DNA of 7,521 bases from Synechococcaceae bacterium WBB_10_009 (GCA_010030955.1 RHBP01000080.1:1-7521); one strand, 5' to 3'; shown: positions 1 to 6,626, counted from the first letter of the stretch. Notes: generated by a model from the letters alone, not told the origin. Made by a program: numbers and translations.

Positions 1-1080
1 GGCCTGGTGGCCTTCGCTGCCGCCATCGGCGCCATGCCGCTGGACATGCCCGAATCGGTGCTGGTGAAGTTCTCCGGCTCGCTGCAGCCGGGCGTGACCC
101 TGCGCGATGTGGTGAACGCCATCCCCTACGTGGCCATCCAGCAGGGGCTGCTCACCGTGGCCAAGGAGGGCAAGCAAAACATCTTCAACGGCCGGATCAT
201 GGAGATCGAAGGCCTGCCCGATCTGAAGCTGGAACAGGCGTTTGAACTCACCGACGCCACCGCCGAGCGCTCCTGCGCCGGCAGCACCATCAAGCTCTCG
301 GTGGACACGGTGAGCGAATACCTGCGCAGCAACGTGGCGCTGCTCAAAAACATGATTGCGCGCGGCTACAGCGATGAGCGCACCCTGGCGCGGCGCATCA
401 AGGCCATGGAGGCCTGGCTGGCCAACCCGGTGCTGCTGGAGGCCGACGCCGATGCCGACTACGCCGCGGTGATCGAGATCGACCTCGATGCGATCACCGA
501 ACCGATCCTGGCCTGCCCCAACGACCCGGACAACGTCAAAACCCTCAGCGCCGTGGCCGGTGCGCCGGTGGATGAGGTGTTCATCGGCTCCTGCATGACC
601 AACATCGGCCACTACCGCGCCGCCGCCACGGTGCTGGAGGGCCAGGGGCAAAACAGCGCCCGGCTGTGGGTGTGCCCCCCCACCCGCATGGACGAGGAGA
701 TGCTCAAGCAGGAGGGCTACTACGCCATCTTCGAGAAGGCCGGCTCGCGCATGGAGATGCCCGGCTGCTCCCTGTGCATGGGCAACCAGGCCCGGGTGGA
801 GGACAACACCACCGTGTTCTCCACCAGCACCCGCAACTTCAACAACCGCCTCGGCAACGGCGCCCAGGTGTACCTGGGCAGCGCCGAGCTGGCGGCGGTG
901 TGCGCCCAGCTGGGCCGCATCCCCAGCAAAGATCAATACCTGGCCATCGCCGCGGCCAAGATCGATCCCCGCGGCGCCGAGCTCTACCGCTACCTCAACT
1001 TCGACCAGATCGAGGGCTTCGAGGATGCCGGCCGGGTGGTGAGCGCCGAGCAGGAGGCGAGAGTGTTGGCCGAGGTGTAA
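1..1080 (+). CDS. acnB: Aconitate hydratase B, C-terminal part (partial, 5' end outside window)
   Basis: This is the C-terminal 359 residues of a bifunctional aconitate hydratase/2-methylisocitrate dehydratase of the AcnB type, a cytoplasmic [4Fe-4S] enzyme that isomerises citrate to isocitrate in the TCA cycle. The frame is open from base 1, and the GTG at 7 is an internal valine, not a start. Counting from that valine, the three expected cluster ligands are present: Cys196 in GSCMTNIGH and Cys254 and Cys257 in GCSLCMGNQ. They match the C710/C769/C772 set of the E. coli enzyme as I recall it. Other family blocks are MPLDMPESVLV, KNIFNGRIMEIEGLPDLK, EQAFELTDATAERS, ELLEADADA-like and STSTRNFNNRLG. 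The end (YRYLNF, then about 25 residues) fits the normal C-terminus, so there is no truncation at the 3' end. Full length should be about 860 residues. A radical SAM gene follows at once on the same strand, so the two are probably cotranscribed. The AcnB identity is very secure. Confidence 0.97.
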   Translation, partial: GLVAFAAAIGAMPLDMPESVLVKFSGSLQPGVTLRDVVNAIPYVAIQQGLLTVAKEGKQNIFNGRIMEIEGLPDLKLEQAFELTDATAERSCAGSTIKLSVDTVSEYLRSNVALLKNMIARGYSDERTLARRIKAMEAWLANPVLLEADADADYAAVIEIDLDAITEPILACPNDPDNVKTLSAVAGAPVDEVFIGSCMTNIGHYRAAATVLEGQGQNSARLWVCPPTRMDEEMLKQEGYYAIFEKAGSRMEMPGCSLCMGNQARVEDNTTVFSTSTRNFNNRLGNGAQVYLGSAELAAVCAQLGRIPSKDQYLAIAAAKIDPRGAELYRYLNFDQIEGFEDAGRVVSAEQEARVLAEV

Positions 1081-1150
1081 GCCCACGGCCCTGGATCAGG
1101 AAACCCTGCTGTTTGAACCGGCGGCGCCCGAGGCGGGCGCCCTGCGGGCG

Positions 1151-2704
1151 GTGTTGGCCTTCCCCAGCACCTACAGCGTGGGCATCACCAGCCTGGGGTT
1201 CCAGGTGGTGTGGGCCACCCTGGCCCGCCGCAGCGACGTGGACGTGCGGCGCCTGTTCACCGACCAGGGGGATCCCCCCCACGGCGGCCAGCGCGGCCGC
1301 GGCCCGGACCTCGACCTGTTCGGCCTCTCCCTGAGCTGGGAGCTCGATGGACCGGTGCTGCTCGATCTGCTGGAGCAGCAGCGGATTCCGCTCTGGGCCA
1401 GCGAGCGGGGCGACGGCGATCCGATCGTGTTTGGCGGTGGGCCGGTGCTCACCGCCAACCCCGAGCCCCTGGCCCCCTTCTTCGATGCGGTGCTGCTGGG
1501 GGATGGCGAGCTGCTGCTGCCCGCCTTCATCGACGCCCTGCAGGCCTGCCGCTCGGCGCCACGGGCGCAGCGGCTGCGGCAGTTGGCCCAGGTGCCGGGG
1601 GTCTACGTGCCCAGCCTCTATGCACCCCGCTACGGCGGCGAGGGCCAACTGCTGGCGGTGGAGCCGATCGAGGCGGGCATCCCCGAAACGGTGGCCAAGC
1701 AAACCTGGCGCGGCAACACCCTCAGCCACTCCACGGTGATCACGCCCGAGGCCGCCTGGCCCTCGATTCACATGGTGGAGGTGGTGCGCAGCTGCCCGGA
1801 GCTGTGCCGCTTCTGCCTGGCCAGCTACCTCACCCTGCCGTTCCGCACCCCCAGCCTCGACGACGGCCTGATCCCTGCGGTGGAGGCGGGCCTGGGGGCC
1901 ACCCAGCGGCTGGGGCTGCTGGGGGCCTCGGTGACCCAGCACCCCCAATTCAGCGATCTGCTGCAGTGGCTGGATGGCGATCGCTTCGAGGGCACGCGGG
2001 TGAGCGTGAGCTCCGTGCGGGCCGCCACGGTGACACCGGAGCTGGGGCGGATCCTGGCCAAGCGGGGCAGCAAATCGCTCACCATCGCCATCGAAAGCGG
2101 CAGCGAGCGCCTGCGCCAGGTGGTGAACAAAAAGCTGGCGGGCGAGGAGATCTTCGCCGCGGCCCGCTACGCCAAAGAAGGGGGCCTCAGCGGCCTCAAG
2201 CTCTACGGGATGGTGGGGCTGCCCAGCGAAACGGAGGCCGATGTGGAGGCCACCGCCGAGCTGCTGCTGGCCCTCAAGAAGGCCACACCGGGCCTGCGCC
2301 TCAGCCTGGGGGTGAGCACCTTCGTGCCCAAGGCCCACACCCCCTTCCAGTGGCAGGGCGTCCGCCCGGAGGCGGAGAAACGGCTCAAGCTGCTGGCCAA
2401 ACGGCTCAAACCCAAGGGGGTGGAGCTGCGCCCGGAGAGCTACGGCTGGAGCGTGATCCAGGCGCTGCTCTCCCGCAGCGACCGCCGCCTGGCGCCGGTG
2501 ATCGCCGCCGCCCGCGGCCGCCACGACAGCCTCGGCGGCTGGAAGCAGGCCTACCGCCAGAGCGAGGCCACCCCGGCCCTACCCAGCTGGGAGGCGGTGG
2601 TGCACGCCCCCTGGGGGGCGGAGCAGGTGCTGCCCTGGGGCCACCTGCAGGGGCCGCTGCCGGCTACGACCCTGCGGCAGCACCACGATCAGGCCCTGGG
2701 CTGA
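1151..2704 (+). CDS. B12-binding-type radical SAM protein, function unknown
   Basis: Seen: counting from GTG 1151, Cys215, Cys219 and Cys222 form a CxxxCxxC motif (RSCPELCRFC) that should hold the SAM-cleaving [4Fe-4S] cluster. AIESGSERLRQVVNK (about 313-327) and KLYGMVGLPSETEAD (about 350-364) are typical of the Elp3/MiaB-like radical SAM core. The N-terminal part (1-120, with FGLSLSW and VFGGGPVLTANPEPL) resembles the B12-binding-like domain of such proteins, but I see no DxHxxG cobalamin motif. No substrate can be assigned. Start problem: the frame stays open back to 1043, and residues coded at about 1091-1150 (LDQETLLFEP...) look like a genuine family N-terminus. That stretch has no in-frame ATG, GTG or TTG; only CTG (1091, 1106, 1109, 1142) or ACG (1085) are available. 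GTG 1151 is the first canonical start but has no well-placed Shine-Dalgarno. A start at CTG 1091 would give 537 residues. The gene follows acnB on the same strand. Its last 41 bp overlap the convergent IctB-like gene. Confidence 0.88.
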   Translation: MLAFPSTYSVGITSLGFQVVWATLARRSDVDVRRLFTDQGDPPHGGQRGRGPDLDLFGLSLSWELDGPVLLDLLEQQRIPLWASERGDGDPIVFGGGPVLTANPEPLAPFFDAVLLGDGELLLPAFIDALQACRSAPRAQRLRQLAQVPGVYVPSLYAPRYGGEGQLLAVEPIEAGIPETVAKQTWRGNTLSHSTVITPEAAWPSIHMVEVVRSCPELCRFCLASYLTLPFRTPSLDDGLIPAVEAGLGATQRLGLLGASVTQHPQFSDLLQWLDGDRFEGTRVSVSSVRAATVTPELGRILAKRGSKSLTIAIESGSERLRQVVNKKLAGEEIFAAARYAKEGGLSGLKLYGMVGLPSETEADVEATAELLLALKKATPGLRLSLGVSTFVPKAHTPFQWQGVRPEAEKRLKLLAKRLKPKGVELRPESYGWSVIQALLSRSDRRLAPVIAAARGRHDSLGGWKQAYRQSEATPALPSWEAVVHAPWGAEQVLPWGHLQGPLPATTLRQHHDQALG

Positions 2705-3968
2705 GCCGGCAGCGCAGCCCCACCAGCAGCACCCAGCCGGCGATGTTCAAACGGCTGTCGTACATGGGGATGTCGGTGGCGTGCAGGGCCACCAGCACCA
2801 GGGTGGCCGCCCACCAGGCGCGCTCAAACAGGCGGCCGCCGGCCATGCCATCCAGGGCCGTGCGCACCAGCAGCCAGAGCACCAGCCCCACCAGTGCCAC
2901 GGCCACGGGCCAGCCGTGGCTCTGGGCCAGATCCAAGGCGATGGTGTGGGCGTGGTTGATGAAATAGCCGGCCCGCTCCTGGTAGATCGCCCCAAACGAC
3001 TGGGCCCCCCAGCCAAACCAGGGGCGCTGGCTGATCAGCTGCAGCGCCATGGTCCACAGGCTGAGGCGGGTGAGGGCCTCGGGCCGAATCCCCTGGGAAT
3101 TCACGTCGTTGAGCCGCCCCCACACCGATTGGGGCACCAGCTCCCGCAGGGGGGTCTGCAGGGCCGGCGGCACCCCGGGCACGGTGGCCAGCAACACCGG
3201 CAGCAGGGCCAACAGCAGCAACGGCAGCAACCACAGCCAACGCCCCGGACCCAACACCACCGGCAGGCCCAACACCAGGGCACCCCAGCCGTTGCGGGAA
3301 TCGGTGGCCACCAGGGCCGCCACCTGGGCCACCACGATCGCCAGGCCCGCCAGCCATGCCAGCCGTGTCGGGGCGCCGTCGCGCCAATGGCGCAGGTGCT
3401 GCAACCAGGCCGCCAGGGCGAGGGGCCAGGTCATCGCCAACCAGGCGGCGGTGACATTCGCGTACTCGAACAGCCCCGAGAGCCGCCCCGGCGGGTTGCC
3501 GCCGGCCTGCACCCACCAGATCACCGCACCGCCAAACAGCTGCAACGGCCCGCTCCAGCCGAGCAGCATCTGCCCCAGGCCGGTGACCAGCACCGGCACC
3601 GTGCCCACCACAAACCACAGGGCCAGCCGCCGCCGCGCCGGGGCACTGGCCAGGTAGGGCTGGAACCCCCAGAACGCCCAGAAGAAGGGCAACCAGTTGG
3701 CCAGGCCGATCCAGGCCAGCCAGCCGCTGGGGGCACGGAAACAGCCCAGCAGCATCCACACGGCCACGGCGGCCAGCAGCAGGTTGAGCCGGTCGTGCCA
3801 CCAGGGCGCCCGTCCGCGGCTCCCCTGGATCAAGGCCACCAACAACAGCAACCCGGCCAGCAATGCGCTGGCGGGCAGCAGCAACAGCCCCAGCTGGAAG
3901 CACCGCCAGCCGAGCACCGCCGCCTGGGGGGGGCGCTCCCGGTCGAGCCAGGCCAGCAGCCGGCTCAT
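2664..3968 (-). CDS. ictB: O-antigen ligase/IctB-family polytopic membrane protein
   Basis: A 434-residue hydrophobic protein with about ten to eleven predicted membrane segments (roughly 22-48, 61-76, 82-104, 114-137, 170-190, 202-222, 227-238, 243-263, 352-370, 385-398 and 407-418) and one large polar loop (about 264-345). This is the layout of the Wzy_C/O-antigen ligase superfamily. Family-like motifs are LSGLFEYANVTAAW (163-176), TDSRNGWG (222-229), PWFGWG (316-321) and NHAHT (338-342) at the end of the large loop. The DIPMYDSRLN block near the C-terminus resembles cyanobacterial IctB. IctB was named for an effect on bicarbonate use; whether it transports carbon itself is doubtful, and the fold argues for a glycan ligase or polymerase-like role. 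The start ATG overlaps the purU stop as ATGA, with no Shine-Dalgarno, which suggests translational coupling. A run of eight C on the coding strand lies at codons 12-15. Family is secure; the gene symbol is by resemblance only. Confidence 0.82.
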   Translation of the reverse strand: MSRLLAWLDRERPPQAAVLGWRCFQLGLLLLPASALLAGLLLLVALIQGSRGRAPWWHDRLNLLLAAVAVWMLLGCFRAPSGWLAWIGLANWLPFFWAFWGFQPYLASAPARRRLALWFVVGTVPVLVTGLGQMLLGWSGPLQLFGGAVIWWVQAGGNPPGRLSGLFEYANVTAAWLAMTWPLALAAWLQHLRHWRDGAPTRLAWLAGLAIVVAQVAALVATDSRNGWGALVLGLPVVLGPGRWLWLLPLLLLALLPVLLATVPGVPPALQTPLRELVPQSVWGRLNDVNSQGIRPEALTRLSLWTMALQLISQRPWFGWGAQSFGAIYQERAGYFINHAHTIALDLAQSHGWPVAVALVGLVLWLLVRTALDGMAGGRLFERAWWAATLVLVALHATDIPMYDSRLNIAGWVLLVGLRCRLSPGPDRGAAAGS

Positions 3969-4837
3969 GCGAACACCGCCGTGCGGCCGCGGTACACGAT
4001 CACCTGGCGCTTGAGGTGCAACCGCACCGCCCGGGCCAGGGCCAGGCGCTCCGTGTCGCGCCCCTTGCGGATCAAATCCTCCACCTCATCGCGGTGGCTC
4101 ACCGACACCGTCGACTGGGCAATGATCGGCCCGCCATCGAGCTCCTCGGTCACGTAGTGGGCCGTGGCTCCGATCAGCTTCACGCCCCGCTCCCAGGCCC
4201 GGTGGTAGGGCTGGGCCCCTTTGAAGGCCGGCAGGAAGGAGTGGTGGATGTTGATCACCCGGTGGAAGGCATCGGGGGGATCGAAGGCCGTGAGGAAGGC
4301 GGGGCTGAGCACCTGCATGTATTTGGCCAGGATCACCAGCTCAATGCCGTGCTCCGCCAGCAACGCCAGATGGGTGGCCTCCGCACGTTCGCGGCTGTCG
4401 GCGCTGATCGGCACGTGCTCGAAACGGGCGCCGAACTCCGCCGCGATCGGCGCCAGATCGGGGTGGTTGGCGATCACCAGGGGCACCCGCATCGGCAATT
4501 CGCCGGTGCGCACCCGCCAGAGCAGATCCAGCAGGCAGTGGTCCTGCTTGCTCACGAAGATCGCCACCGGCGGGTGGGTATCGGAGAAGTTCACCTTGTA
4601 TTCGCCGCCAAGCCGCTCCGCCAGGGCCCGGGCCGTGGGGCAGATGGCCTCGCGCGGCAGGCCGAAGCCCTCCAGCTGCCACTCGATGCGGCTGAGGAAC
4701 AGGCCCGCCCCCTGGTCGCTGTGGTGGTCGGCGTGCACGATGTTGCCGCCGTTGGCCGCCACCCAGCCGGAGAGTTCCCGCACCAGCCCCGGCCGATCGG
4801 GGCAAATCATCTGCAGGATCGCCGTGGCTGCCGTCAT
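3965..4837 (-). CDS. purU: Formyltetrahydrofolate deformylase
   Basis: PurU hydrolyses 10-formyl-tetrahydrofolate to formate and tetrahydrofolate in the cytoplasm, balancing the C1 pools used for purine synthesis and glycine/serine metabolism. The protein has 290 residues, close to the family norm. An N-terminal ACT domain spans about 5-85 (ILQMICPDRPGLVREL, then GNIVHADHHSD). The formyltransferase-like domain follows from about 88. The catalytic triad is visible as Asn196 and His198 in INIHHSFLPAFKGAQPYH and Asp234 in ATAHYVTEELDGGPII. The His-to-Asp distance of 36 equals that of PurN. The ATG at 4837 gives MTAATAILQMICPDRPG, a typical PurU N-terminus, but no minus-strand Shine-Dalgarno precedes it. 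In E. coli, PurU is controlled by glycine and methionine through the ACT domain; that may hold here but is not shown. It is the first gene of a two-gene unit with the IctB-like gene (4-bp overlap) and diverges from psbQ. Confidence 0.96.
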   Translation of the reverse strand: MTAATAILQMICPDRPGLVRELSGWVAANGGNIVHADHHSDQGAGLFLSRIEWQLEGFGLPREAICPTARALAERLGGEYKVNFSDTHPPVAIFVSKQDHCLLDLLWRVRTGELPMRVPLVIANHPDLAPIAAEFGARFEHVPISADSRERAEATHLALLAEHGIELVILAKYMQVLSPAFLTAFDPPDAFHRVINIHHSFLPAFKGAQPYHRAWERGVKLIGATAHYVTEELDGGPIIAQSTVSVSHRDEVEDLIRKGRDTERLALARAVRLHLKRQVIVYRGRTAVFA

Positions 4838-4923
4838 CGCGGAGGCACAAGAACACCGGAATCCGCATTGTGCCGACCGGGGGCAAACACCCTGGGTAAA
4901 GTCCCGCTACCAGCTTCTCCGCC
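4838..4923. promoter_or_regulatory. Divergent promoter region between purU and psbQ
   Basis: These 86 bp separate the starts of two divergent genes, so promoters for both are expected here or just inside the genes. The stretch is more A/T-rich than the flanking genes. Possible -10-like boxes are TAAAGT at 4897-4902 for psbQ and CACAAT, read on the minus strand at 4867-4872, for purU. Neither has a convincing -35 box at the right distance. A short 9-bp palindrome, ACCCTGGGT, lies at 4889-4897. The region role is inferred from gene orientation; the individual boxes are weak. Confidence 0.4.
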
Positions 4924-5442
4924 ATGGCCGCCCTGCCCCTGTCTGCGCAGTTCGCCCAGCTGTTCAGCCACGCCGCCAGCGCCATGCGCCGGATGGGGAC
5001 CCTGGCCCTGGCGGTGCTGCTCTGCTTCGGCCTGGCGGCCTGCGATGGCGGCAGCCGCAAGGCGGCCAGCCTCAGCGCCGATGACATCGCCGTGATCGAG
5101 CGCCAGGCCGAGGGATTCCTCGCCGCCCGCGACCGACTGCCCGAGTTGGCCAGCCTGGTGAACGAACGCGACTGGACCTTCACCCGCAACCTGATCCACG
5201 GCCCCATGCAGGAAGTGGGCCGCGAGATGCTCTACATCAACCAGCGCCTGCTGCCCCCCGAGCGGGCCGAGGCCACCCAGCGGGCCGATGCCCTCAAAGC
5301 GGCCCTGGCGGAGCTGGATGAGGCGGCCCGCCTGCAGGATTCCAACAAGCTGAGCAAGGCCTACATCAAGGTGGCCAGCGGCTTCGGCCTCTACGCCCAG
5401 GTGCTGCCCGCCCAGGTGCAGGCCGACCTCAAGCAAAGCTGA
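4924..5442 (+). CDS. psbQ: Photosystem II lipoprotein PsbQ (CyanoQ)
   Basis: PsbQ is a lipid-anchored extrinsic subunit on the lumenal side of photosystem II that helps stabilise the oxygen-evolving complex. Seen: a hydrophobic signal segment (about 24-39) ends in the lipobox LAAC with Cys40 as the lipidation site. It is followed by a polar linker and a helical domain of about 125 residues. The blocks VNERDWTFTRNLIHGPMQEV, MLYINQRLLPPERA, AALAELDEAARLQDSNKL and KAYIKVASGFGLYAQVLP match the four-helix pattern of bacterial PsbQ. Two starts are possible. ATG 4924 gives 172 residues and an unusually long pre-lipobox region of 39 residues. ATG 4984 gives 152 residues starting MRRMGTLALAVLLC, a textbook lipoprotein signal and closer to usual CyanoQ length. 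Neither has a Shine-Dalgarno. The outer start is listed, but the inner one is quite plausible. It diverges from purU, and the oxidase follows after 73 bp on the same strand. Confidence 0.9.
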   Translation: MAALPLSAQFAQLFSHAASAMRRMGTLALAVLLCFGLAACDGGSRKAASLSADDIAVIERQAEGFLAARDRLPELASLVNERDWTFTRNLIHGPMQEVGREMLYINQRLLPPERAEATQRADALKAALAELDEAARLQDSNKLSKAYIKVASGFGLYAQVLPAQVQADLKQS

Positions 5443-5501
5443 GGCCGCTGCTGCCCTGAGCGCCCCACCCGAGCCCACCGGCCACCACGACAGGGGCCAC
5501 C

Positions 5502-5506
5502 AGGAG
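5502..5506 (+). promoter_or_regulatory. Ribosome binding site deciding the GTG start of the oxidase
   Basis: AGGAG ends nine bases before GTG 5516. It is the clearest Shine-Dalgarno in front of any start in this window. It supports GTG 5516 although the frame is open further upstream, where there is no in-frame ATG, GTG or TTG in the psbQ-oxidase gap. Confidence 0.6.
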
Positions 5507-5515
5507 AGCGTTGGC

Positions 5516-6604
5516 GTGATCGGCGCTGGCGTGGTGGGCCTGGCGGTGGCCTGGTTGCTCAGCCGCCGGGGCCACCCGGTGCTGCTGATCGATCCGGCAG
5601 CCAGCCCCAGCACCAGCAATCTGCGCAGCGGCAGTGGGGCGGCCCTGGGCCTGCTGATGGCCCAGGTGTACCGGCGCAGCAGCGGCCGGGGGTGGCGCCT
5701 GCGGCAACAGTCCCTGGCCCTGTGGCAGCAGTGGCGCCAGGAGCTGGACCAGCGCGGCCACGCCATCCCCTTCCGCCCCGGCCTGCTGCAGCTGGCCAGC
5801 AGCGCCGACGAGCTGGAGGCCCAGCGGCGGCTGGTGGAGCAGCGCCAACGCCAGGGGCTGCCGCTGCGTTGGTTGGGGCCCGAAGCCCTTGCGGCCCTGC
5901 GGCCCCAGCTGCCGCCCGCCGCCCTGGGGGGGGTGCTCTCCCCCAACGACGGGCAACTGGATCCCCTGGCCGCCATGGCCGCCCTGCGGGCCGATGCCAC
6001 TGCGGCCGGGATGGAAACCTGGCCCGTGGCCGTGGAGCAGATCAGCCGCGGCGATGGCCCCGAGCGGCGCTGGCGGGTGCACGGGGCCGGGGCCGATGGC
6101 GGCTGCCGCCCCTGCCGCTGGCTGGTGGTGTGCGCCGGGCTGGGCAGTGCGGGCCTGGTGGAGGGGCTGGGGCACGGGCGGCCCCTGGGGCCGGTGCTGG
6201 GCCAGGCCCTAGAGCTGCAGCTGCCCCACGGCTTGGATGCCGAGGGCGATGGCCCGGAGCGCTGGCCCGGCAGCCTCAGCTGGGGGGGCATCAACCTGGT
6301 GCCGCGGCCGGGGGGGCGCCTGTGGCTGGGGGCCACGCTGGAGCCCGGCGAGGTGGCGGATCCGGCCCAGGGGGCCCAGCTGCAACTGCTGGGGGGTCAG
6401 GCGCCCGAATGGCTGCGCCAGGCCACGGTGCTGGAGCGGTGGCAGGGGCTGCGGGCCCGCCCCCTGGGGCGGCCGGCGCCGCTGCTGGAGGCCCTGGAGC
6501 CGGGGCTGCTGCTGGCCTCAGGCCACCACCGCAACGGCGTGTTGCTGGCCCCCGCCAGCGCCGAATGGGCGGCGGAGCAGATCGCCCAGGGGGGGCCGGC
6601 CTGA
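5516..6604 (+). CDS. FAD-dependent amino acid oxidase, glycine oxidase (ThiO)/DAO family
   Basis: A 362-residue flavoprotein of the D-amino-acid oxidase/glycine oxidase fold, expected to oxidise glycine or a small amino or imino acid with release of ammonia or an imine. Seen: the FAD Rossmann motif GAGVVGLAVAWLL with GxGxxG at 3-8, followed by the acidic end of the second strand (LLID, 23-26). SPNDGQLDP (142-150) and GINLVPRPGGRLWLGAT (258-274) are family blocks. WQGLRARPLGRP (309-320) includes Arg313, at the position where ThiO carries its substrate-carboxylate arginine. The C-terminal FAD signature is GHHRNGVLLAPAS (336-348). The protein begins only two residues before the glycine motif, so the first beta strand is short; GTG 5516 has a good AGGAG. 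It is probably cotranscribed with psbQ, as no hairpin terminator is evident in the 73-bp gap. Eight consecutive G lie at 5926-5933. It is not fused to ThiG, so the thiazole role is unproven and the true substrate is open. Confidence 0.87.
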   Translation: MIGAGVVGLAVAWLLSRRGHPVLLIDPAASPSTSNLRSGSGAALGLLMAQVYRRSSGRGWRLRQQSLALWQQWRQELDQRGHAIPFRPGLLQLASSADELEAQRRLVEQRQRQGLPLRWLGPEALAALRPQLPPAALGGVLSPNDGQLDPLAAMAALRADATAAGMETWPVAVEQISRGDGPERRWRVHGAGADGGCRPCRWLVVCAGLGSAGLVEGLGHGRPLGPVLGQALELQLPHGLDAEGDGPERWPGSLSWGGINLVPRPGGRLWLGATLEPGEVADPAQGAQLQLLGGQAPEWLRQATVLERWQGLRARPLGRPAPLLEALEPGLLLASGHHRNGVLLAPASAEWAAEQIAQGGPA

Positions 6605-6626
6605 GGGCCCATCAGCCGCGGCAGCC

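Noticed and set aside
1977..1984. HIP1 palindrome GCGATCGC
   Set aside because: It is the only copy found by eye. One copy in 7.5 kb of GC-rich sequence is about chance level, so it is not a meaningful repeat here.
995..2524. A 509-codon open frame on the minus strand across the radical SAM gene
   Set aside because: It is antisense to a clear radical SAM protein. Its translation is rich in Gly, Ala, Gln, His and Arg with no recognisable domain, as expected of shadow frames in GC-rich DNA.
1210..2967. A 585-codon plus-strand frame overlapping the radical SAM gene and the IctB-like 3' part
   Set aside because: It is the longest frame in the window, but the translation is low-complexity Gly/Ala/Pro/Arg without motifs, and it crosses two real genes. 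Its length reflects scarce stop codons at high GC.
2781..4157. A 458-codon plus-strand frame opposite the IctB-like gene and the end of purU
   Set aside because: Its translation is extremely rich in Gln, Gly, Pro and His, the complement of hydrophobic Leu/Trp/Ala codons. It is a mirror of the membrane protein, not a gene.
4834..6336. A 500-codon minus-strand frame opposite psbQ and the oxidase
   Set aside because: It is antisense to two recognisable proteins, with Ser/Arg/Pro- and Gly/Gln-rich low-complexity translation and no domain.
6615..6622. Palindrome GCCGCGGC after the oxidase stop
   Set aside because: Too short and without a following T tract; common by chance at this GC content.
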